From: Echinarachnius parma
Lineage: Eukaryota; Echinodermata; Echinoidea; Clypeasteroida; Echinarachniidae
NCBI GenBank assembly: GCA_037951105.1
Contig: JBAMJV010004317.1
Span: forward strand, 5,001 to 69,000
DNA length: 64,000 nt
Reading direction: 5' to 3'
The notes under the pieces are model-generated. The model was not told where the DNA came from. It ran no database searches and saw only the letters and a program-made list of their open reading frames with translations. This document shows positions 49,001 to 61,000 of the stretch, in pieces; position 1 is the stretch's first letter; the number at the start of each line of letters is the position of its first letter. The translations under genes and the position numbers were made by a program.

Positions 49001-52000
49001 GAGAATTCCGTGCAGTATTTCTGAGCACTGTGCGGACAAAGTCGTCTCTGAACCAAGTGGACTTCACAACTCTTCCGCAGAGCAAGACGAGGAACGTGAG
49101 AAGCCGTTACTGGTACGGGTTCCTATCTGATCCCGGCCTTCTGAACACAGCCTTCACGCGGGCCAAATCTCTCATCGTTGTCACAGGAGATCCCTTGGCT
49201 CTGTGCTCTTCCGGGGAATGCCAGCGGATGTGGATGCGATACATAAGGAAGTGTGAGGTCGGGCACAGCATTGATCCAGTCAAGCTGACGCTGGAAAACA
49301 TCAAGACAGAGTTGAATACAGCCAGGAGGTTTCTTTGTCCTAGGTTTAGGGTGTCAACTGCCATGCAAGGTCCTTCAGCAAGTCCCTCTGTAAATATACA
49401 CCAGCAGATGCCTACATATTGGGCAGAGGTAGAAAGCTGTTCTCTTCCTCTATCAGAGAAACAATATCCACCCATGGTGGACAGCCTTCACAGTGGTGAT
49501 GTCAATAGCCATCAGGATGACGAGATCCTTGCAGCTCTGATAGCCGAACATCAAGGTCAGGAAGGAGTTGAGTTAGATCTGCAAGAGGAAGGTCCTGATG
49601 GAGCATTGGCAGCTTGTATTGAGCCAGAGGCCAAAGTTGTACTCGGAGTGCAGAACATTCTAGTGCAAAATGGAGAGAGATATAGGGTTTTTGATGGAAG
49701 TCGGTTCAGTAACCCCAACCATCGGATTTGGTTCGGTGCAGCAGATGCAGATGTATATGATTCAGATGATGGTGATGATGAGGGTGAGTTGCAGAATGGA
49801 GGACAAGACAGAACCGATGATGATCTACTCAGATGTACAGTAAACCATCCTAACAGATACAAGATAGCAACCTTCAAGCAAGATGAAAGGGGAAGAATGC
49901 TAGCTATTCCGCATGACAGGTGTGCAGGGGAGAAGATTGTGATCCCCAAAAGAGCTCATCGCGGGCGTGCTTTGCATGGAGAAAAAGTCGTCGTGGAAAT
50001 CATGAGAGATGATGATGCTGATGAAGAAGAGGAGCATGAAGAAAATGATCACAATGTTGAAGAAGAGAGTCGAGGGAAAGTCGTAGGTATCCTGAAACCA
50101 AATGACATGCGGCTGAAAAAGGTAGTTTGCAACCTTGATCCATACAGCAATGACCTCATGGTACCACTAGACCCCACCCTTCCTAAAATGAAGATACTAG
50201 GGCAAGAAAAGGGAGAAAAGCAGAGCAAGATACAGATTCCTCTGTATGAAGTGACCGGGGGTAGCACAAGAACAGAAATTAGAATGAATGACAAGGGTTC
50301 TGTTCAGGTTACTAATGCCAACAGAGAAAATACGCTCTTTATTGTTCGGTATCTAGAATGGTTCAAAGGCAACCCATATCCACATTGTGCAGTCATCGGT
50401 GAACTGCCTCCTGGCATCACAAAAGAACAGGGAATGACTAATCTGAAATTGAAGCACAGTATCAGGGAAGACTCAAGGAATGCAAGGGAACATGTGCAAA
50501 GAGAATTTCCTGTAGGTTGGAGTCATTCCAAAGAGCTTTTCCAGCGAAAAGACCTGCGAGGCAAGGCTGTATTCACAATTTCACCTGAGGGACGTAAAGA
50601 TATCCCCTTGGGTCTCAGCATAGATCCTCTTCCTCAAGATTCACACAGAGTTGGCATACACATCTCAGATGTGGCCTACTTTGTAGAGAAAGGCAGTCCA
50701 GTGGACAGGGATGCATGCAAGAGAGGCATTTCATTCTGCACCTCATCTCCAGATGGGAAGATTCACATGCTTCCAGCAGAGCTGAGTGAGGACTTGTGTA
50801 GCATCATTCCGGGTGAGGATAGGCTTGCGCTGTCGATCTTTGTTGTCCTTGATAAAGATGGCAAAGTGATTGCAGAGCCTTTCATAGAGAGGACCGTTAT
50901 TCGATCTTTCTTGGATATCTCACCGGCTGAAGCAGAAAGATTGATTGTGGATGACGACAGGTTGACCGACAGCGGTGACATTGCCATACCAGTCAGGATG
51001 CTTGATGAACTCGCCAAGAAACGTTGTAGAGAACGCCTCGGAAATGAGTGGAGGCAGTTCGATTTTGGTGGTGATACAAATGAGCCCTTCCCAAGAGCCA
51101 ATCGTTTGATCAGAGAAATAAAACTCCTTGCAAGTTGTATGGCGGCAGAAAAGTGTCTACGTACATTCCCGGATTGCACTGCTCTTCTGCGGCAACTTCC
51201 CCCTGCTGCAGATCAGCTTCAGACATGGCAGGAGCACCATGGCAGCACTGCTGCTAAGAGTATGATGATTCCTGCATCAGCTGTTGGTAACCAGCCAGGC
51301 GATCAAGTTGAAGCTGAAGCTGATATTGTCATGGGTTCTAAGGCATGGGACGAAATGAAAAGGCTGGCTGATGTAGACACGCTGACGAGACGTGATATGG
51401 AAGCTGTTAGGAATGTCTTGCTCAACGACATGAACCATCCAAAACAGGCTGTCGCCCTATCAGCATACAGAGCCATCCAAGAACATCCTGAGTATACTGA
51501 CACAACAAATCGAGCTGACCCTTCAAGAACTGCTCATTTCTCTTCTGGATGTCAAGCACTTGCCCCCTGTGTAGACCCTCTAAGCTCAAACATGGCTCTA
51601 GTGTTTCAAAGATTACTCATTGAGTCATCGAGAGGAGAAGAAGAAGCAGTGTGCCCATACAAACCATCAGAGATGGCGGATATCACCCATCAATGCAACA
51701 TACAAGTTGAACGCGGAAGAAGGTTCACAACTGATGTCCAAATTTTGATGCTCTCCCTTGAACTCATGGAGTCTCCTCGACAGGTGACATCCTATGTAGA
51801 GCAGTTAACAGAGACACAGATGAAATTGATGTTGCCGTCCTGCTCATACGTTCCTATAAAACATCGCTTCCTGGACTACAGCAAGTTGAAACCAAGTGAG
51901 AGGCCGACAGTGAACTCGGAAGGTGTCAACATTTCATGGGAGATTCCGTATGTTGATGGGAGACAAGTACTCAACCCAGCGGTTGAGCCTGATTCCTACC

Positions 52001-55000
52001 CTAAGACATTTTCCATACCAGCAGCCAGGCGGCAACAATTGCTGAGAGCAATTGAACATGCGAGCAGTGAAGAGACCAGAAGAGCAATTGAAATTGCAGG
52101 GCTTCATGGCCAGAACAACCCAAATCCATTCAATGGTCAAGACCCAAACCAAGCTGGAAGAGGTGATGGAAGGAGTGTGCCTCTGCAGCGAATGTTCAAA
52201 CGAGGGGACCCTTGCAACATCCAGCTTCATGCCCAGCTTGTTAGAGGCGAGCTGGTCCCCAAGATACAGACCTTCACCTTGACAGGCTCACTGGATCAAT
52301 GCATCCACCATCGCAGTGATCCAATTCTCTGCTTTTCCAGGATTGCCACCAAAAAACCTGGCGACGAGAGGAATATTGAAGAGTACAAAGCGAACTGGAA
52401 ACCGATCACATCAATGATGTCTGCTCACAGCGCCGTCGTGAATGACAACTCGGTCATCCATAAAGATATCCAGATTACTTGGGAGAGGAAGGGTGACATA
52501 ATCAACGGTTCCTTTCTCATCTCTGCCAACTTTTTGCGCAGACTCTTCATTCGCATCTTTGTCAGCAGGGATGACAGGAGTAAGGAGTTGGAATATCTGT
52601 GCATCCGCTACGGTATGCTTGTTGAGAGCGGCGGCAACTCTGACCCCTTCAACCAGGGCATGGGACAACTGTGTGCAGGGGGCGATCAGAGGAAGCAGAC
52701 CTTTGTAGCTCACTGTCTTGTCACGGACATCAAGGATGACCGCCCGATCACAGACATCAATGACGACCACCCGACTGGTCCACAGGATGCTGCTAAGAGT
52801 AAACGGGTCAGGAAGAACCTTTCACCTCCCTTCGATCTGGACTGCCCTTGGGAAGAGGATGAGGACAGGAAACCTATGACAATTGTGGAGTTCACTGTTC
52901 ACACAAAGTCTATGCCATTTCCAGGCATTCTGCTGACAGGAGAGGGCGGAAAAGGAGCAACAGTAGAGTTCATCCTGAAGCCAGAACCTGACAGGTAACT
53001 ATCCAAGTTGACATAAATTGCACCTACATTACCCGTACATTAAAATACTCCCCAGTAAGATTGGCAAGATTTAAAGTTACTGTTCTCCTTTCACAAGCGA
53101 AAATTTGCTAGATTGATCCATGTATATTTGCTGGATTGATTGTCTTATATGAAAGAAAATTGGGCTCCCTGATGCTCAACCCTGAGACCTTCTGATGCTA
53201 AACTGGTGCTCTTACACCGACTGAGCTAGAAAGCTCCTCTGTTATTTTGTAATGTGAAAGAAAATACAATTCAAGAACTAGTCTGAAAAGATGACGGTTA
53301 GAAAATACTTTTAAATTAAACATTTAGATCTTGGTACTATCTTGTTACAATCATTTAATTCATCTGGCAACTGCTAGCTGTCCATCATTTTATTTTGTAT
53401 TTTATACTTCTTATTCACATACCATAACTGAACTTATTTTTTATTAAGCACAAGCTGAGCTATTGTTCAATTAGATTTGTCATGTAACAGTGTGCTGCGT
53501 ATTCAGTTCTCATATTATGCAACTCATTCGGTTTGAAGGTTTAATCGATCAGATGAAACAAAGGCTCTGAACAATAAAAAAATTATGTTTTTCTTCTTTA
53601 TAGTCCTGTGTGATCTTTGATTGTTATGTTACTATCAATCTGATACATTTCCTTTTCCTTTATCAAGGCGTGTTGAGGATGTGATCAACAAGATTGAGCG
53701 AGCTTCACCATTGGTCCAGAACATTCTCCTTCATCCGCAAACGAGACAAGCCCCACAAGGTAGGCCACAATTCTGTTGAAATTGGACACAAATTTTAACC
53801 CTGACTTTCTGTCACTGAATGTGATCTGGAACATAAAACTGGCTAACCCAAATTGCTGATCTGGTTAATATTTGTCTTGATGAAAAATTCCATACCTAGT
53901 GAAACCAGTTGGTTTGTTCCTATGTTGTGGAGCTATTCCGTACTGCTTTGGGGGGCTAACTTGTATCTGTATACTTTCTATACATACATGTAGGTTCTGA
54001 CGACATCACACGGACCCTGCTCCGTAAGGCCAGAGAGATGGCTGATCTGCGTGTTGCAGGGACTAGACTCAATCCGCTCAACGAGTCGCAGGCAGAAGCT
54101 GTGAGGATGGCTCTCAGAAGCGCCTTCTCCGTCATCCAGGGTCCACCAGGTTAGTCTGTGATTGGTTGTAAAGTTACGTGGAATATATTAAAGCCCTTAC
54201 CTACTGGCAATCTTGGTGGTCTAGTGGTTTATATAATGCTTCTTGTCTAGCATCAAGTGGTCATGGGTTCAATCCCAACCCAAGTTGCTGTGAGATATAC
54301 CTTCTCTGTCATCTAGGGCCCACCAGGTTAGTCTGCTATTGGTTTTAATGTAATGTGGAGTATTAAAGCCTTAACCTACTGCAATCTTGGTGGTCTAGAG
54401 GTTAATAATTTGTTGCCATAGGGCTGTAACCAACAATTCACTTGTATCAATGACTGAATGGTCATATAACATTTAAAATAAGGTTGTTATAAAATATGAT
54501 ATATTAGTATAAGGTTGCCTCTCATTTTATTACATAGGTTAGTAGATAAGTAGTGTTCATCAGGATTTTTCGTCATTGTTAATTATTGTTATCCCTCTGT
54601 TTGATACCAGGAACTGGCAAGACGGTAACGGGTGCATACCTTGCATACTTCTACGCTCAACTCAACAAGCAGCTTCCCACAGGCGGCGATCATCCTCATG
54701 TGCTGTACTGTGGGCCTTCCAACAAGGCTGTAGATGTTGTCGCAGGTATGATAATGAAACATCACTTCTCATCATGTGTAGTAGTAGTAATGATGATGAT
54801 GATTATGACGATGATGATGGTGATGATGATGGTGGTGGTGGTGATGATGTCATCATGTGCTGTATTGTGGGCCTTCCAACAAGACTGTTGTCGTCGCAGG
54901 TATGAAACTTTTCTCATCATGTATAATACCCAGATAACAATGCTACGTTGGCCCATCGTTGGCCCAATGTAGGCGGTCATGTTGGGCCAACGTCAAAACG

Positions 55001-58000
55001 TGACGTCTAGCCCACGTCATTCTTGCCGCTGGGCCCTCGTTGGCCCAACCCCCATACGCCAACGTCAATTGCCAACGTTGAGCCAACGTTTGCCCAACCA
55101 TTTATTTTGCTATTTCTGACGTCAAGCCAACATTGAGCCGACTAAACCCCAACGTTAATACGACTATATAAGTCAATGTCGGGCCAACGTTAAAACGTGA
55201 CGTTTTGCCCACGTCATTCTTGCCGCTGGGCCCTCGTTGGCCCAACCCAACAAGCCAACGTCGTACAAGTGTTGGGCCAACGTTTTCCCAACCCTTGCCC
55301 AACCTTTCCCCAACCCTTGCCCAACCTTTCAGTTGGCTAATTATGACATCGGGCCAACGTTTACCCAACCTTGGGCCAACTGTTAGCCAACCTTGGGCCA
55401 ACTGTTAGCCAACCTTGGGCCAACATTGAACCAACCGTGAGCCAACCAACAATACGAACACTTTAAAAAAAAAGATTAGTAGGCTGCATGGTGTTACATA
55501 TTCTACCCTTCCGTCATTCAAACGTTAAGTCCTATATATCCTATATCCTATATCTCCTATATCTTAAACCTAATCCTAAACGTATCATACCCTATCCTAT
55601 CCTATCGTCTTAACAATAACAATATATAATGCAATCGACTTAGTATATATATCCTCATACATACTATGTACATTTGTTGTAGTTAGTAATTGCCGAGAGT
55701 AGATTATAAAATAATCAGCCTTTGAATCATTATTCATAAGACTATTATTCAGGTGTCATTTAGTTTTATAAATTATATAGAAAAACAAGGACATGATAAC
55801 ACTGTTTTCAATACAAATAATAGCAAAAATAGGAATTTTTCTGTTCACTAAATTATGATCGTTTATAATCGATCATGAACCCCGATAGCAATTCTGCGTT
55901 GGCCCAATGGGTGATTTCAAGTATGGTGTTTAGGGCTGGTGTTAGTGTTTATCAAACTGGCGTTTGTGTGTAATAAACACTAACACCGGCCTTAAAGACC
56001 ATACTTGAAATCACCCATTGTCGGCCCACTTACGACGCATTGGGATCGATTGCGGAACGAACCTTTACCGATCATAAATCACTAATTAATAGGTGTATCA
56101 AAGTTAATAAAGAGGGGGCTGTGCAGAGGGGCTTTGCACCGCGAATATTTTGTTAATAACATTTAATGTACAATATTTCCCGTCATTTATCAAAAAGGAT
56201 AGACATATTGCATAGTATATTATTCAAAACTAGCCCTTCAACAACTATATATAAGCAATACAAGTGTATACCGCACATTATATTATCGATAATATTACAA
56301 CAAATTATATAGAAAACAAAGACATAACACTCTTTTCAATTCAAATAATAGCAAAAATAGGAATTTTTCTGTTCACTATTATGATCGTTTATAATCGATC
56401 ATGAACCCCGATAGCAATTTACAAATTTAACAAAATCATAATATACATGTAAGGTACAATATTTCACAATTTCCCCTCATTTATTAAAAAGGACAGACAT
56501 TGCATAGTATGTTAGTCAAAACTAGCCCTTGAACAACTATAAACAATACAAGTATATAATGTACATTATATTATCGATAATATTACAACAATCCAAAATG
56601 TTCCAAAAAGGTTTTCATACATTGTTGGTAGCACATAATTAAAATATATTTTAAGTATTATATAATATATTATACAATTTACGAAATCCGTATCGTGACA
56701 TTGTACATTTTAAGTCGCATGGAGGTTCATCTAAAATTACTCCCCCAATGTATGAAATGGACTGTTTCCCTATACCTGTCTTGATTTAGCTATCTTGCAT
56801 TTTGTTAATCAATTTCCCAGTGAAATATATAGCAGTGGTTCAATCATTTGTTCGTCATATTCGTATCTATATTACTACAAATGAAGTACAGTCCACTTCT
56901 GGTAAAGAGAGTTCAGCATTGGTTAACCCGAGTTTTGGTAACTAAAACCTGCATCATTACATTACAAACTAACAGTTATAACTTACTTCACCATGTTCGA
57001 AAGGAATAACACAACACATTACTGAGTAAAAAGGATGTTCCCATTAAAAAGAGAGACATTAAAACTCAAGAGGACGCTCTTTAAAAACCTATTGGTCTTA
57101 ACATTTACAAATAAAATGTTGTGCATGTCATGATTTGTTGAAATAGTGATTAGATAGAGAGATAATCAACGATTATTTAAAAACATCTTTACTATAGTAC
57201 CTTTTTAAAAAGGAGAAGCAATTTTTTAATTTGTTAGCGGCCGGTTCAAAGTTATATTTTGTGTTCCCTACAATTTTTAAAATGTTATGTTAATGGATAT
57301 CTCAGGCATTTCTGAACCAATTTTGATCAAATTATAGTTTATTCTGTCATTACAATTGTATGCTCTTTCAAATTTGATACAGTACTCCGTGTTTGATTAT
57401 ATCACACACATATTGTATGTAGCACCCTCTATACCAAAACCCAACGCAACTATCCTTTAATACCTTGATACCAAAAAACTATTTTCTCGGTAACGATTTC
57501 TATATAGACAATATGAATTCGGTCTAATATATTTTCTTTACACCTATAACGCGTCAATATCCCAATATTTGACCTCATTACATTTAAATATATGTGTAAA
57601 TCCTCTCTAAAAAGTGCGAAACCGGCTAGAATCATCTGCAAACAATCCCAAATGCAAATAATACAGTAGGTTTGGAAATCTTTTGTATAAAATATGAGGA
57701 AAAACGCTGGTTCCACTACAGATCATTTTGAAACTCCACATGTAATCGGATAAAACGGATAAATATGCCTTGACCACGAGCACCGAGTGGGATGTATGCG
57801 AATTTCATGAACTAATTGTAGGGAACAATGTTGCTGTGTTGCTGTGTTGCAGTGTTGCGTCCAAATGGACGTTTTTAAATTGTTGTTTAAACGTTAGAAA
57901 AAAGAAGAAAAAAAACTTTCATGTATTTGATTTCAACTGCAAGTACCAGCATATAGCCTGTCGGACGCTGGAAACGTTCTAAGAACGTTTTTTAAACGTT

Positions 58001-61000
58001 GATTAAGGAAGAAGACCTACGTGACCTAATAAAAAAAAAACGTTTTGTAAATGTTGATTAAAGACGAATACGTGACCTAATTAAAACGTTTTGTAAAGTT
58101 TTGTGTTTGCTGGGTAGTGCCCGTAATGAATGTACTCGGGAGACTATTCACGAAAGCTTATGCGTATATTTATGAACTTAAAGGGATAGTTGATTTCTGG
58201 TAAGGAGAGTACAGTTTGGGTGAAACTGAATTTTAGTAAACAAAACCTACATCATTACATTGCAAACTAATAGTTATAACTAGAAAGGAACACAAAATTC
58301 CAAATGACGTAGTAAAAGACCATGTTATCATTCAAAAAGAGCCGTTAAAACGTAAGAGGGCGCCTTCTAAAAACTCATCGGTTTCAACCATTTTGAATAA
58401 AATAGTGTGCATGTGATGTTTTGTTGAAATAGTGATTAGATAGAATTAGATAGAGAAATAACCAACAACTATCAACATACCTTTTTTGTAACTTTTTGAA
58501 AAGAGGAAGCATTTTTTTGAATTTTTAACGGCTGGTTCCAAATTCTCTAATAAACCGGGGGCCCCAGCTTTATTACAAAATGTTACGTTTATGGATATTT
58601 CAGCCGTTTCTGAACCGATTTTGATCAAACAAAGATGATTGTATTATTTAGATAGTATGCTCTTTCAAATTTTACACTCAGTTTTTCATTATCTCACAAA
58701 AAAAATAAGTAGTCTAGCGCCCTCTCTACCAAAACTCAACTACGCCTTTAATTAGGAGTTTGAAAGACCGATTCCAGCGATTACACGGCAATGTGTAAAT
58801 TTGAATAATTTCGATTTAAAAAGTGTAAAATTGAGAGAAAATGTTATAATGAATAATAAGTATAATAAGAAGTCTGACGTCAATTAGCCAACTAATTTCC
58901 AACACCACTCATTGATTAAATGTTGTAGTAGGTGAAACGGTGGCCCAACGTTGGCTTGCCTACAGTGTCGAAATGTGGTTGCTTGTCAAATGTTGGTTTG
59001 ACGTCAACTAGCCAACCACTATCCAACGCCGCTCATTGACCGAATAGGTAGGCGAAACGTTGGCTTAACGTTGGCTGGCCCACCGTCAAAATGTGGTTGT
59101 TTGTTAAAGGTTGGTTTGACGTCAGCTAGCCAACCAATATCGAACGTCGCTCATTGTCCGAATGTATAGTAGGCAAACGTTCGCCTAACGTTGGCTTGCC
59201 CGACGTCGAAATGTGGTTGTTTGTTAAAGGTTGGTTTGACGTCAGCTAGCCAACCAATATCCAACGTCGCTCATTAACAGAATGTTGTAGTAGGCGAAAC
59301 GTTGGCCCAACGTTGGCTTGCCCGACGTCGAAATGTGGTTGTTTGTTAAAGGTTGGTTTGACGTCAGCTAGCCAACCAATATCCAACGTCGCTCATTTAC
59401 AGAATGTTGTAGTAGGCGAAACGTTGGCCTAACGTTGACTTGCCCACCGTCGAAATGTGGTTGTTTGTTAAAGGTTGGTTTAACGTCAGCTAGCCAACCA
59501 ATATCCAACGTCGCTCATTTACAGAATGTTTATGCAGGCGAAACGTTGGCCTAACGTTGGCTTGCCTACCGTCGAAATGTGGTTGTTTGTTAAAGGTTGG
59601 TTTGACGTCAGCTAGCCAACCAATTTCCAACGTCGCTCATTGACCGAATATTTTCGTAGGCCAAACGTTGGCCTAACGTTGGCTTGCCTTCTGTTGAAAT
59701 GTGGTTGTTTGTCAAACGTTGGTTTGACGTCAGCTAGCCAACCAAAATCCAACGTCGCTCATTTACAGAATGTTGTTGTCGGCGAAACGTTGGCCCAACG
59801 TTGACTATCCTACCGTCGAAATATGGTTGTTTGTTAAAGGTTGGTTTGACGTCAGCTAGCCAACCAATTTCCAACGTCGCTCATTGACCGAATGTTGTAG
59901 TAGGCGAAACGTTGGCCAAACGTTGGCTTGCCCGACGTCGAAATGTGGTTGTTTGTTAAAGGTTGGTTTGACGTCAGCTAGCCAACCAATATCCAACGTC
60001 GCTCATTTACAGAATGTTGTAGTCGGCGAAACGTTGGCCTAACGTTGGCTTCCCCACCGTCGAAATGTGGTTGTTTGTTAAAGGTTGGCTTGACGTCAGC
60101 TAGCCAACCAATATCCAACGTCGCTCATTAACAGAACGTTGTAGTCGGCGAAACGTTGGCCGAACGTTGACTATCCTACCGTCGAAATGTGGTTATGTAT
60201 TAAACGTTGGTCTGACGTTAACGAGCCAACCAATATCCAACGCAAGTCATTGACACAGTGTCGTAGTAGGCGAAACGTTGGTTAAACGTTAGCCTGCCCA
60301 CCGTCGACATGTGGTTGTTTGCCAAACGTTAGTACGACGTCAACTAGCCATCGAATATCCAACGCCACTCATCAACAAAATGTCGCAGTAGGCGAAACGT
60401 TGGCCCAACGTTTGTTTTTCGACCAAAAAATTATGATTGTTCGTCCAACTATCACCCAACGTTGTTTCAACGTACATTTGCCGACCAGTTTGCCAAAAGT
60501 CAACAGAAAACGTTGGCGTAACGTTGTCTTAACGTCAGCTCTCCGACTGCAAAAATGTGGTTGCATATTTACCTTAGGCCAACGTTGGCTCAACGTTGTT
60601 TTGCCAACCGCGACGGTGCCGACTATAGACTACGTTGGGCCAACGTAGCATTGTTATCTGGGTAGTAGTAGTAATGATGACATTGATGATTATGATGATG
60701 ATGGTGATGGTGACGATAGTTACAGTTGTTATATTTAAATAATTATTATGATGATGATAATAATGATGACAACTTTTTATGCCTCTGCCAACGAAGTGGC
60801 CGGAGGCATTATGTTTTCGGGTTGTCCGTCCGTCCGAACGTACGTCCCGTTTTCGTTCTCGCAATATCTCTAGAACTGGTTGACGGATTAATTTCAAACT
60901 TGGTATGAGTGTACATATTGGGGTGACAATGATCTGATTAGATTTTAGGGGTCATGAGGTCAAAGGTCAAGGTCACTTGACTCAATTTATATGCAAAAAT

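Larger units (their letters stand above)
54928..60665. mobile_element. 5.7-kb element with ACCCAGATAACAATGCTACG termini
   Basis: ACCCAGATAACAATGCTACG at the left end is inverted at the right end as CGTAGCATTGTTATCTGGGT (about 60644-60663). Both subterminal regions are arrays of GTTGGCCCAACG-like words. The right array (58890-60630) has about twelve units of some 121 bases with GGTTGGTTTGACGTCAGCTA and GCCAACCAATATCCAACGTC. The middle holds a palindrome (55897-56025), a duplication (55772-55895 versus 56302-56420) and two MITE family A copies. No transposase frame was recognised. It fills intron 24. Confidence 0.8.

Noticed and set aside
49107..52895. Several minus-strand frames of 60-138 codons
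   Set aside because: All are antisense shadows of the 4-kb HELZ2-like exon.
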